This document shows, piece after piece, positions 1 to 8,299 of a stretch of 64,000 bases of DNA. Positions within the stretch are counted from its first letter, which is position 1. Every line of letters starts with the position of its first letter. The notes below the pieces were generated by a model. It worked only from the letters and a program-made list of their open reading frames with translations. It was not told the DNA's origin and ran no database searches. The translations under genes and the position numbers were made by a program. Source of the DNA: Psychrobacillus vulpis (GTDB lineage: Bacteria > Bacillota > Bacilli > Bacillales_A > Planococcaceae); the NCBI RefSeq assembly GCF_006861825.1, contig NZ_VDGI01000001.1:388172-452171 (forward strand), given 5' to 3'.

Positions 1-10
1 TAAAAAACAA

Positions 11-218
11 GGGGCTGTCCAATAAGTATAAAATCGTTGAAACGGCTCCCTTTCCGTTGGCGATGCTTAAGCCTCCTCACTTTGCTGCGGAGTCTTAAGC
101 TAACTCTATTCCAGCAGGAGTATCGCCTTTTTGAACAATTTTCCAGAAATGAAAAGTAGTATAAAGTGAGGGAATGTTGAAGTTCTCCCTCTACTTTTTT
201 AGCTTTTTAGACAACCTC
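11..218. mobile_element. MITE-like element with imperfect terminal inverted repeats
   Basis: The left edge reads GGGGCTGTCCAATAAGT. The right edge, reverse-complemented, reads GAGGTTGTCTAAAAAGC, so the two form imperfect inverted repeats about 17-25 nt long. No ORF lies between. Such ends resemble those of Bacillales insertion sequences, so a non-autonomous derivative is likely. The interior (about 40-136) carries a purine/pyrimidine-biased repeat of the kind scattered between Bacillaceae genes. No clear target duplication is visible. Confidence 0.45.
40..136. repeat. Bacillaceae-type intergenic repeat
   Basis: The segment contains the blocks CCTTTCCGTTGGCGATG, AAGCCTCCTCACTTTGCTG, CGGAGTCTTAAGC and CCAGCAGGAGTATCGCC in that order. 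From general knowledge this order (CTTTCCG / GCCTCCTC / GCTGCGG / GCAGGAGT) recurs between genes in many Bacillaceae genomes. Its function is unknown. Here it sits inside a possible MITE. Confidence 0.5.
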
Positions 219-292
219 TTTAAAGTTGATAATTTTCGGTAAATATTAATTAAATCTTCCAACCTGGTTCCCTAGTATGAACCCCATTATCC

Positions 293-910
293 TTAATCTT
301 TTGTTCTCTTTTTCATAACTTCTGCCATCTGTTGAGAGTTTGGATCTTCTTCCTCATGTAGTTTATTCACGATATTAAGATAGTCCTTTGCGTTGCGATT
401 CTGACTTAATTTATAGGCAGCTTGAATTTCTTTAACTTTAATTTTAAATCCAATGATACCTTTCAATTCTTTTTCTAAAACTTGTGGAGAAAGTGTATCC
501 CATAAAACTGGATTTTCACGATGTTTTTCATATTTTTGTAGCATCATCGTAAGTTCTTGTTGCAACTCTTCTTCATTCAAAATACTAGCCGTGCCATATA
601 TATGTACAGCCTGATAATTCCATGTTGGGACATTTTCATTCTCATACCAAGAAGAAGAAATGTAAGCATGCGGTCCCTGGAACATTACGAGTATATCCTC
701 ACTCGTTTCGAATGTTCTCCATTGCGGGTTCCCATAAGCCATATGCCCAGTTATATAGTAATCATCATTTATTTTATTTAATCCCAATGGTAAATGAGTA
801 GCAATTGGTTTACCTTGTTTTGTTGTAACAATCGTTCCAAATGAGTTCTTTTGAACAAATTCTCTAATTTCATCAAAATCTGTTACTTTATAATATTTTG
901 GTATGTACAT
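293..910 (-). CDS. FMN-binding negative transcriptional regulator, PaiB family
   Basis: The product has 205 residues, close to the usual PaiB length. It starts MYIPKYYKVTDFDEIREF and continues with the FMN-binding split-barrel pattern (GTIVTTKQGKPIATHLPL, then ISSSWYENENVPTWNYQAVH). PaiB proteins bind flavin and were described as repressors of sporulation and protease genes in Bacillus; their biochemical role is poorly defined. A GGGGGAG ribosome site precedes the ATG. The gene is divergent from a MocR regulator 110 bp away, which suggests that regulator controls it. Family assignment is firm; function is inferred. Confidence 0.85.
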   Translation of the reverse strand: MYIPKYYKVTDFDEIREFVQKNSFGTIVTTKQGKPIATHLPLGLNKINDDYYITGHMAYGNPQWRTFETSEDILVMFQGPHAYISSSWYENENVPTWNYQAVHIYGTASILNEEELQQELTMMLQKYEKHRENPVLWDTLSPQVLEKELKGIIGFKIKVKEIQAAYKLSQNRNAKDYLNIVNKLHEEEDPNSQQMAEVMKKRTKD

Positions 911-954
911 AATTGACTCCCCCTTGATTTGTGTAATACGTCTGATTTAATAGT

Positions 955-990
955 ATTATACAAATTGACATACAAAAAGGTACAATTTTA
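955..990 (+). promoter_or_regulatory. Direct TACAA repeats between divergent paiB-like and mocR genes
   Basis: Three TACAA motifs begin near 959, 971 and 981, all on the plus strand, in the short divergent promoter region. MocR proteins usually bind direct repeats next to their own gene, so these are candidate operators. This is inferred from spacing only. Confidence 0.3.
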
Positions 991-1020
991 AATATATAAA
1001 CATGTCAAAGGAGCGTATCG

Positions 1021-2397
1021 ATGAAAGAAACCATTTTTGCTTTTAAGGAGGACTCCCCCAAATACAAACAAATCTATGAGCAGTTAAAATTGTTTATTGA
1101 GCGAGGCGACATACCGAATGATGAACAATTGCCCTCCATTCGAAGGCTAGCTGACTCCCTACAAGTGAGTCGCAATACGACATTAATGGCTTATGATCAA
1201 CTTGTAGCGGAAGGCTATATTCGTGGAGAAGGGAGAAAAGGTTATTTTGTAAATGAATTAGAGCCACTTTTGTTTCAAGAAGTTTTAACCTCCTATAATA
1301 AAAAGAATACAGTGTCGATACATATCCTCATTGATTTTCGAGCAGGCGCCGTAGATCAAACACATTTCCCTTTAAAAATTTGGAGGAGAATTTCCAATCA
1401 AGTGTTAACGCTAAAGGAGAGCTTTCTATATGGAGAACCTTTTGGTGAAGTATGTCTACGTGAACAAATTGCTACGTACTTACTCCAATCTCGTGGGGTA
1501 AAAACAAATGTAGATTCCATTATTATCGGTAGTAGTACCCAACAAATGCTTATTCAACTTGGGCATATACTGAAGGATGATTTCCAAAGCGTTATCGTAG
1601 AAGACCCTGGCTATGATGGTGCTAGAGAAGCTTTTCAATTCCATCGTTTTGCACTTGAAACTTTACCCGTTTATGAAACAGGTGCTGATTTTTCACAATT
1701 AGAACAAATGAAATCACAAGTCATCTATGTAACACCTTCCCATCACAGTCCAATCGGGGTAAGCATGTCCATCCAACAACGGCAAGCACTTATCCACTGG
1801 GCTAACAAGAGGAATGGATATATTATCGAAGACGACTATGATAGTGAATTTCGCTATACGCAACAGCCATTTCCAGCCCTCGCTTCCATCGATTCTACAA
1901 GAGTCATTTATATAGGGAATTTCTCAAAATCCTTTCTTCCAGGAATCCGATTAAGCTATATGGTGTTGCCCCAGTCATTATTAAATCGTTATAAAAACCA
2001 ATTTCTTCATTTTGAGAGTACCACTTCACTTTTTGGACAACTCACCATGGCTAAATTTATGGAAGATGGTGAATGGAATCGTCATATTAAACGCATGCGT
2101 CTTGTTTATAAACGAAAAATGCAGCACCTAGTATCCGCATTAAAAGAACAATTCGGTCAACGAATATCCATTATTGGAGAACAGTCTGGTTTATATGTTT
2201 TGGTAAAAGTACATATGAAGCATTCAGAAGAATGGCTAATCGAGCGCGCTTCCCTTTATGGAGTGAAAGTGTATCCTACCTCACTCTACTTCATCGAAAA
2301 CAATACCGACGAACCAATTATTAAACTTGGATTTAGTAATCTATCCTGTGACGAAATCCAGCAAGGTGTGGAGCTATTAAAAAAAGCTTGGTTATAA
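1021..2397 (+). CDS. MocR/GabR-type PLP-dependent transcriptional regulator
   Basis: The 458-residue product has an N-terminal GntR winged helix (about residues 10-75, with LPSIRRLADSLQVSRNTTLM). A linker and a fold-type I aminotransferase-like domain follow. The PLP-lysine motif is GNFSKSFLPGIR, with Lys near residue 303, and EDDYDSEFRY is typical of the family. These proteins use PLP or an amino-compound adduct as an effector rather than catalysing transamination. The ribosome site AAAGGAG precedes the ATG. The divergent PaiB-like gene is its most likely target; the ligand is unknown. Confidence 0.9.
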   Translation: MKETIFAFKEDSPKYKQIYEQLKLFIERGDIPNDEQLPSIRRLADSLQVSRNTTLMAYDQLVAEGYIRGEGRKGYFVNELEPLLFQEVLTSYNKKNTVSIHILIDFRAGAVDQTHFPLKIWRRISNQVLTLKESFLYGEPFGEVCLREQIATYLLQSRGVKTNVDSIIIGSSTQQMLIQLGHILKDDFQSVIVEDPGYDGAREAFQFHRFALETLPVYETGADFSQLEQMKSQVIYVTPSHHSPIGVSMSIQQRQALIHWANKRNGYIIEDDYDSEFRYTQQPFPALASIDSTRVIYIGNFSKSFLPGIRLSYMVLPQSLLNRYKNQFLHFESTTSLFGQLTMAKFMEDGEWNRHIKRMRLVYKRKMQHLVSALKEQFGQRISIIGEQSGLYVLVKVHMKHSEEWLIERASLYGVKVYPTSLYFIENNTDEPIIKLGFSNLSCDEIQQGVELLKKAWL

Positions 2398-2694
2398 AAA
2401 AGAGTAATTAACTCTAGACTACTGAACGATTGTGTACAGATGCTTGCAATGTATTTCACTGACTTTATCAAAAAGGTAAACGAACAGTCAATATCAAATG
2501 CTTATATACCAAAATGGGGAGTAACAATAGCCACTATTTTAGATTAACTACTTGAAAAACAAATTCAATAGGTCAGTTCCCGACTTTGTTGTCATTTAAC
2601 ACTCGTTTACTTTCTGAATATTTTAAAATATGAAACTTTTTTAATTTCTTAACGTATCGTTAATTAAGAAAACTCTACAAAAGAAAGGTGAGGA

Positions 2695-3120
2695 TTGAAA
2701 ATAAAGAAGCATACAGCTCTATTTTTTTTAAGTATTAGCTTAATCTTTTTCTTAGCTGCGTGTTCTGAAGAAGCGAAGGAATCCACATATATTGCCAAAG
2801 CTAGTGATTTTGAAGATTCAGGTTTCACCAGTCGAAGTAGTCAGTTAATTGTAGTCGTTGGTGATGAACTTTTGATCAGTGCCAATTATGGACATACAAA
2901 AGAGAAAAGTAGCATCGACAATATTTTAGAATTAGAAAATGTTCAATCAAGTGTAAGGTTTGAGAAACTCTATAAAAATGTCAAAATTAAGACAAAAGGA
3001 GATAAGTATTATCTTACTGCTGACAATGATATATCATTAGAGTTTCAAAAAATCGGGGAACGTATAATTGTTGATGAAGAAGGTATGGAGTATTATACCC
3101 AAGAGTATTCCAAGGAATGA
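2695..3120 (+). CDS. Small putative lipoprotein, unknown function
   Basis: The gene has a TTG start behind an AAAGGTGAGG ribosome site and encodes 141 residues. The N-terminus is a clear lipoprotein signal: basic MKIKKH, a hydrophobic run, and lipobox LAAC with Cys at residue 23. The mature part is charged and shows no domain I recognise. It should be anchored on the outer face of the membrane. It stands alone between mocR and a terminator. Confidence 0.7.
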   Translation: MKIKKHTALFFLSISLIFFLAACSEEAKESTYIAKASDFEDSGFTSRSSQLIVVVGDELLISANYGHTKEKSSIDNILELENVQSSVRFEKLYKNVKIKTKGDKYYLTADNDISLEFQKIGERIIVDEEGMEYYTQEYSKE

Positions 3121-3177
3121 ATTTCATTAAAATGCAAATAATCGTATACGCTGAGTTTAGAGACTTCAAGGAGTAAG

Positions 3178-3203
3178 AAAACCGTCCTATAGGACGGTTT
3201 TTA
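3178..3203 (+). terminator. Rho-independent terminator after the lipoprotein gene
   Basis: The perfect palindrome ACCGTCCTATAGGACGGT is flanked by AAA on the left and a T-run on the right, 58 bp after the stop codon. Confidence 0.85.
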
Positions 3204-3285
3204 TATTGTCGTCATAGGGAGTAGTATAAGCCTCCCTTGAACAGCGGCACCAGCACTTATGACTAATTAAAACTCTGCAAGGTTT

Positions 3286-3771
3286 TTACTTTAACAAAGC
3301 ATAAATATTAGTATCATATGGTATATCATTTTGATACATATAATTTTTCAAAGTACCTTCTTTTGTAAAACCCAATTTTATTAATAACTGATTCGAAGCA
3401 TTATTTTCAACAAAAACAACTGCACCTATACGCTCTAAACCAAGTTCTTAAAATCCATAAGAAATAACTTTATCAACAGCTTCACTTGCATATCCATTGC
3501 CCCATTTCTCTGGGAAAAGTGCATAGCTTATGTTTGCTCTTTTATGTTCAAGAGACCACTCTTGAAAACCAATAGTTCCAATAATAGTACCTGTTTCTCT
3601 TAGTTCAATCCCCCATTTAACCCCACTTTTTTCTTTGAAATTCCTTGAGAAATTTCTAATGATTTGTTTCACCTGTTCTATACTTGTTAGTGGTTTCTGC
3701 CCGTAATAACGTAAAACATCATTATTAGAAAAACAATTTAATATATCTTGAGCGTCATCGGATGGGGTTTA
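3286..3771 (-). pseudogene. GNAT acetyltransferase pseudogene (in-frame stop, no start)
   Basis: Reading the minus strand in one frame gives a RimJ/RimL-type acetyltransferase. It runs from DDAQDILNCFSNNDVLRYYG through GTIIGTIGFQEW and YALFPEKWGNGYASEA, then YGF-stop-ELGLERIGAVVFVEN and GFTKEGTLKNYMYQND. A single TAA at 3448-3450 interrupts an otherwise intact reading frame. The 5' end lacks a start codon and runs into a stop close to the neighbouring nosF. It is a decayed copy of a ribosomal-protein-type N-acetyltransferase. Confidence 0.8.
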
Positions 3772-3792
3772 TATATTCAATGAACTATATTT

Positions 3793-4467
3793 TTACATAA
3801 CTCTATTCATAAACAGCTCCTCTAAATGTTCACAAGATGTTTCTGACAAAGCATCTTGAATTGCTCCATGGAGAAGTATCTTTCCTTCATGTAAGAGAAG
3901 AACATCATCAGCTAGCTCTTCTGCGAATGACAATAAGTGCGTCGAAAACAACACCGTTTTCCCTTTTACTTTTTGTTCCTTTAAAATTTGTTTCAGCTCT
4001 GCAATCCATAGTATATCTAAACCATTCGTTGGTTCATCTAAAATAAGGAGCTGTTCTTCTCCGAGCAAACTTTGAGCTAAATTTAATCGTTGTCGCATTC
4101 CTTTTGAAAACTGACTAACCTTTTGTTTACGGAAATCCCACAGTCCTACTCGTTTCAATACTTTTTCCCGTTCAATTATTGATACTTTTTTCAAACCAGC
4201 GAGTAGTTGTAAAATTTCCTCTGCTGTGAGTGCAGCAGGAAAATTCACTTCATCTGGCATATAGCGAATCGAACGTTCCACTGCCCAATGAATTTCTCCA
4301 CTATCCGACTGTTCCTCGCCGATCAGTAATCTAATTAACGTACTTTTTCCAGCACCATTGCCACCAGCTAGTGCAATAATACGACCTGCGCATAAAGAAA
4401 AAGAAACATCCTCCAAGCCTTGGTTCTCAGAATATTTTTTCAGTAATGACCTACCTTCTACAATCAT
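3793..4467 (-). CDS. nosF: NosF-like copper-delivery ABC transporter ATP-binding protein
   Basis: This 224-residue ABC ATPase has Walker A GGNGAGKSTLI, signature SKGMRQRLNLAQ, Walker B LLILDEPTNGLD and the switch histidine in LFSTHLLSF. The start overlaps the stop of the permease gene (ATGA), so translation is coupled. In nos operons NosF with NosY and periplasmic NosD supports maturation of the copper centre of nitrous oxide reductase. Position at the end of a nosL-nosD-nosL-nosY unit supports this name; sequence alone would say only ABC-2-type export ATPase. Confidence 0.75.
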   Translation of the reverse strand: MIVEGRSLLKKYSENQGLEDVSFSLCAGRIIALAGGNGAGKSTLIRLLIGEEQSDSGEIHWAVERSIRYMPDEVNFPAALTAEEILQLLAGLKKVSIIEREKVLKRVGLWDFRKQKVSQFSKGMRQRLNLAQSLLGEEQLLILDEPTNGLDILWIAELKQILKEQKVKGKTVLFSTHLLSFAEELADDVLLLHEGKILLHGAIQDALSETSCEHLEELFMNRVM

Positions 4468-5276
4468 GCTCGACCCTCCTTTCTACGTAGTAATACACCA
4501 GCTAGTAATAAAGGCAACACTACCCAACTAATTGTTACAAGGCCATACACAATAAATCCTGTTGGGGAGTTATAGAATTTCGTAAACTCATAAAATGATG
4601 GCCCTAAAACAGAAGATTGTCCAGAAAATATAAAATAGCCAAATCGGATCCATTCTGCTGGATTCAAATGAATCATGATAATTGTTAGTTTTTGTAAAAT
4701 ATGCCCAGCTACTAATGTACCCACTGCCATCAATGTATAGGACACCAGTAATAAAGCAAATGCCCATACAACAAGTGATAGTGCTAATGCATGTAAACGG
4801 CTTTTAGCTACAACACCACATATAATGGCCAATGCTGAAAAAATAAGTACTGTTATTATAGATAGACCAACAAAAACAGTCGGCAAATGTGACTGTCCCG
4901 CCAATCCACTCATCCCAAGCACCACACTAAAGGCTAATAGTAATATGAGCATAAATGATAGCAGCAATGCCAAATACTTGCCTACAATATATTGTGTAAT
5001 TGACATCGGATAAGTTTTTAATAGTGAGTACCAGCCAGATTCCAAATCACTCGCCACTCCCATACTGCCAATTGTTAAGATAAACAGAGGTAATAAGAAT
5101 AGTAGTAAATTTAAAAAACTAGCTGTTTGTCTAGTGAAACCATCCACATTAGGTAAACCAATTTGCTGTATTAATGAAATAGCTACGAATATAAAAACAA
5201 ATAATATAGCTACTAGTTGCATCCAGCGACTTCGGAGCATTTGCTTCCATTCAAGACGAAAAAAGAGTACGTTCAT
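4464..5276 (-). CDS. nosY: NosY-like ABC-2 permease
   Basis: The chosen start is the ATG at 5276 (MNVLFFRLEWKQML), which overlaps the upstream stop as TGATG; a longer ORF would begin at 5294. The protein has 270 residues with about six hydrophobic spans, a cytoplasmic N-terminus and a basic C-terminus (LLRRKEG). It is the membrane partner of the adjacent NosF ATPase. In known systems the NosFY pair energises copper/sulfur delivery to NosZ together with NosD. Confidence 0.75.
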   Translation of the reverse strand: MNVLFFRLEWKQMLRSRWMQLVAILFVFIFVAISLIQQIGLPNVDGFTRQTASFLNLLLFLLPLFILTIGSMGVASDLESGWYSLLKTYPMSITQYIVGKYLALLLSFMLILLLAFSVVLGMSGLAGQSHLPTVFVGLSIITVLIFSALAIICGVVAKSRLHALALSLVVWAFALLLVSYTLMAVGTLVAGHILQKLTIIMIHLNPAEWIRFGYFIFSGQSSVLGPSFYEFTKFYNSPTGFIVYGLVTISWVVLPLLLAGVLLRRKEGRA

Positions 5277-5731
5277 CAATGATGCACACCCCATTCAAAG
5301 GTATCTAAATCTGCGTAGCTAAGTAATTTCCCTTTTCCTTCATTGACGATATATTGTTGTGCCACATCTTTTGATTCAAATGCTATGACGCCATATGACA
5401 TGGGTGTCCAAATATCTTTATCATAAACAAAGGAAGCAGTTTCAACATTGATCCAATTTTCTCTCCCTTCGTCTTTAATAAAAGTTTTGCCGATATCTTT
5501 CTTGTTCAGATTCTTCATATATTCAATTAAACAGCCCAGATCATCGAACATTTCATAATCACCATTAGATAAAGCAATTTGTCCTGCGTATTCTTCATGC
5601 ACAATACTCATATTGCAGACCTTACAGACATCCGTTTCGCTAACGAGATCACGTGGTTTATAGTCTTTATTGCCACAGGCTTGTAGTAATAAGACAACTA
5701 CGAAAAAGCAAACTAACCATTTTATCTTCAT
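5276..5731 (-). CDS. nosL: NosL-type copper chaperone lipoprotein (second copy)
   Basis: I place the start at the ATG at 5731 (MKIKWLVCFF) because it forms an ATGA overlap with nosD and has a GGAGAAGGGAAG ribosome site; an ORF from 5800 has no such support. The product has 151 residues, with lipobox LLQAC (Cys19) and the metal-binding motif CKVCNMSI, matching the NosL CxxCxM pattern. NosL is an outer-face Cu(I) chaperone for NosZ maturation. It is shorter than the other NosL here and lacks the histidine tail. Confidence 0.8.
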   Translation of the reverse strand: MKIKWLVCFFVVVLLLQACGNKDYKPRDLVSETDVCKVCNMSIVHEEYAGQIALSNGDYEMFDDLGCLIEYMKNLNKKDIGKTFIKDEGRENWINVETASFVYDKDIWTPMSYGVIAFESKDVAQQYIVNEGKGKLLSYADLDTFEWGVHH

Positions 5732-7017
5732 ATTGCTACTTCCCTTCTCCAAAGCCATAATCCAAAAACTAGTACTATTAAACCGACAACTACTTCCCAC
5801 ACTAGAATATTACTTTCAATTGTCGCTTTATGAGAACTGTGCATCATCGGTTCTTCATCTACTAACTGCTCTGTTTCTAGTAAATTCGTTTGTCGATCCA
5901 TTTCATTTAGTAGTACAACACCTGGCGATTCGATGAAGTATTGATAGGCAGGCTGCCGCACCATCCATTGACCGAAGCTTTGCAATGCAACATAAGGGCG
6001 TTCACCAATACCATTGTCATCGATATCAATACCAGCGTAGTCATCATAGTAATTTTGTTTTATACTACTATCAGTTCCGTCAGAACGTATATTTACAATA
6101 TTGCCCACAAAGTCATTTGCATAAACGATATTCTCTTTGTTAGAACGAATGAGTTCAACAGCAGTTTGGTTCATCTGGAAAGTGTTGTGTCCCACAGTGG
6201 AAGTGGTTAGTTTTTGCGTAGATAGAGCTGTTCTATTTGCTTGGAAATGGTTATAAAGAATGTCGATATTTTTAGCTTCAAATAGGATAAATCCAGCACC
6301 GTTTAAACCATTTTGTTCTTTAACATTGTTGTTTTCTATCTGAGTATTTTCCGTCATCATAAGCATAATACCTGTAACATTTTGATTGAACTCGTTACTC
6401 TTTGCAAGTGCATTATCGGTATACATAAAGTGGATTCCATAGCGACTATTCTTCACAGTGTTATCAGCAAGCGTGATTGCCTGAACCTTCTCAATATAAA
6501 AACCATCTTGTACGTTTGTGAAATTATTATTTGAAATAGTCAAATTATGGCTGTTAAAAATCGCAAGTCCATTCCCTTTTTTTGAGTAATGCCCATCAAT
6601 TCCAGTTATTGTTAAGCCGTTAACTACTACATCCTTAGAATTGTAAATTTGTACACCACTCCAAACGTTTTGAAGTTTTACATCGTGCAAACTTACATTT
6701 GAAGTATTTTTCATTACAATGCCTATATGTGCATCGGAAATAAGAATATTTTCTAATGAAACATTTTGTGTATTTTCTATTTTCAGTAACGATTCCTTAG
6801 CATTACTCTTTAGCTCGGTATGTTTGGAACCCTTCAATGTAATTGGCTTTGTAATAGAAAACTGTCCTGTATAAATGCCATCCTTTAGCACAAGTACTCC
6901 ACCAGAGGGCGTTGCATCAATTTGTTCTTGTAAAGTTAAAATATCTGCTTTGGCAGGCATTGCAAAAATGAACCAAAGTAGATTACTAAAACATAAGATA
7001 GTCCACAAACATTTCAT
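5728..7017 (-). CDS. nosD: NosD, parallel beta-helix copper-maturation protein
   Basis: The 429-residue protein starts at 7017 (MKCLWTILCFSNLLWF) behind a GGGGGGTGGAAAG ribosome site. It has a signal peptide, many CASH/NosD beta-helix repeats (ISNNNFTNV, LADNTVKNSRYGIHFMYTD, MLMMTENTQIENNNV) and a C-terminal membrane anchor (LIVLVFGLWLWRREVAI). NosD works outside the cytoplasm with NosFY in assembling the copper site of nitrous oxide reductase. The stop overlaps nosL (ATGA). No nosZ reductase gene is present in the window. Confidence 0.85.
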   Translation of the reverse strand: MKCLWTILCFSNLLWFIFAMPAKADILTLQEQIDATPSGGVLVLKDGIYTGQFSITKPITLKGSKHTELKSNAKESLLKIENTQNVSLENILISDAHIGIVMKNTSNVSLHDVKLQNVWSGVQIYNSKDVVVNGLTITGIDGHYSKKGNGLAIFNSHNLTISNNNFTNVQDGFYIEKVQAITLADNTVKNSRYGIHFMYTDNALAKSNEFNQNVTGIMLMMTENTQIENNNVKEQNGLNGAGFILFEAKNIDILYNHFQANRTALSTQKLTTSTVGHNTFQMNQTAVELIRSNKENIVYANDFVGNIVNIRSDGTDSSIKQNYYDDYAGIDIDDNGIGERPYVALQSFGQWMVRQPAYQYFIESPGVVLLNEMDRQTNLLETEQLVDEEPMMHSSHKATIESNILVWEVVVGLIVLVFGLWLWRREVAI

Positions 7018-7039
7018 CTTTCCACCCCCCATTCAACGA

Positions 7040-7072
7040 CTAAAAGGGCAGAGTCTCCTCCAGCCCTTTTAG
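7040..7072 (-). other. Hairpin between nosL and nosD
   Basis: A 10-bp perfect stem CTAAAAGGGC / GCCCTTTTAG with a 13-nt loop lies just upstream of the nosD ribosome site in the minus-strand transcript. No T-run follows, so it looks more like an mRNA-processing or attenuation hairpin than a full terminator. Confidence 0.5.
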
Positions 7073-7079
7073 TATAAGC

Positions 7080-7754
7080 TTAGTGATTATGACTACTTGA
7101 GTCAGTGTGCCCATGGCTACTTGAATTAGAGTCGCTATTTTCTGCATCCATGTCCATTTCCATTGTTTCGCTGGAATCACTATTTTTCATTTTTTCCATA
7201 TGAGTATCGTAGCGTACCTTTGAAACATCATCAATTTCTGATATAGTAACAACTTTTGAACCTTCATTTTCTTTGATAAAGGAATCTGCACTACCTTGAT
7301 CTTTGAAGAAGGCGTAACCATAATTCATTGGGGTTTTAATATCTGCTTTAACGATAATTGCATTATCTAGTTTTAACCAGTCTTTTGAATTATTATCACG
7401 TACAAACTTTTCGAATTCTATGCCATCTACACGTTCTTGGTTTAGTATACAGCCGACATCATCAAAGAAAAGGGTTGATCCATCTTCCTTAATCCCTTGA
7501 GCTGTAAAGGCTCCTAGTTCATGCGTTGGTTCATATACTTTCATATTACAAAATTCACAAATGGTATCTTCCGTTACTTCTTGTAAACGTTCATCTACTG
7601 AGTTGCCATCTGTAATTATTGCCTCTTCGTTTTGTTGTTCTGTTGTTAGGCTTTTTGTTTCCAGACTTTCATCCACTGGTTTAGCCTCATTTTGCCCACA
7701 TGCGCCAAGTAATATTGATGTGAATACAAGAGTTATGCCTAATTTATTTTTCAT
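7080..7754 (-). CDS. nosL: NosL-type copper chaperone lipoprotein with His-rich tail
   Basis: The 224-residue lipoprotein has lipobox LLGAC (Cys19). An acidic linker is followed by the NosL core with CEFCNMKV (CxxCxM), FFDDVGCIL and MNYGYAFF. The last 30 residues are Ser/His-rich (SSSHGHTDSSSHNH), a probable extra metal-binding tail. It is the first gene of the operon and is followed by a hairpin and nosD. Two nosL genes in one operon suggest two copper-handling steps or donors; that is inference. Confidence 0.82.
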   Translation of the reverse strand: MKNKLGITLVFTSILLGACGQNEAKPVDESLETKSLTTEQQNEEAIITDGNSVDERLQEVTEDTICEFCNMKVYEPTHELGAFTAQGIKEDGSTLFFDDVGCILNQERVDGIEFEKFVRDNNSKDWLKLDNAIIVKADIKTPMNYGYAFFKDQGSADSFIKENEGSKVVTISEIDDVSKVRYDTHMEKMKNSDSSETMEMDMDAENSDSNSSSHGHTDSSSHNH

Positions 7755-8299
7755 AATTCTACCTCTCCCTCCAATTTCTTATAATGTTACAAGACAATTG
7801 TGAAAAAAGATGAAAATTATTGTGAATATTTTAGTACTTGTATTGTAAATGGTAATGTAGATATTTTTGTAAAGTAATTTTGTTAAAGATAAATGAAGCT
7901 GCGTTCGGATGGTTCAAAAATAGAACATAATTTCTGATTCGATAAATTTCATATTTATGCTTTAGATTTTGTTCAAATTTCACATTTGTCTACTAGAATA
8001 ATATTTGTGTCATTATTACAGTTCTAATCAGATAAATTACCTACTCATTCAATTAAATTAATAAGTATAAACTACATTTTGGTAAAAAATCACACTTATT
8101 AATGAATTTATTTGATTGTTATTGTATTTTTTTGCTAAAGAAGTAAGGATTCGAGGAAGGAGTAGCGAGTATTTAATAACTTGTAATTTCTATATTTACT
8201 ATTGTTATTTTAAGTAATATGCTTACCAGCTGTAGAAATGCTTTAAATGGCAATCATGAAAACCATTAAAAGGCTATCTAATGTTATGGAGGAAATAAA
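7755..8299. other. AT-rich divergent intergenic region
   Basis: About 545 bp separate the nosL and PepSY starts. The region is very AT-rich with long T/A runs. I see no ORF with a ribosome site other than those of the flanking genes, and no operator I can defend. It must contain the two divergent promoters. Confidence 0.5.

Noticed and set aside
7755-8299. Fur or FNR box upstream of nosL
   Set aside because: Only partial matches (for example TGAAAATTATTGTGA) with several mismatches in very AT-rich DNA.
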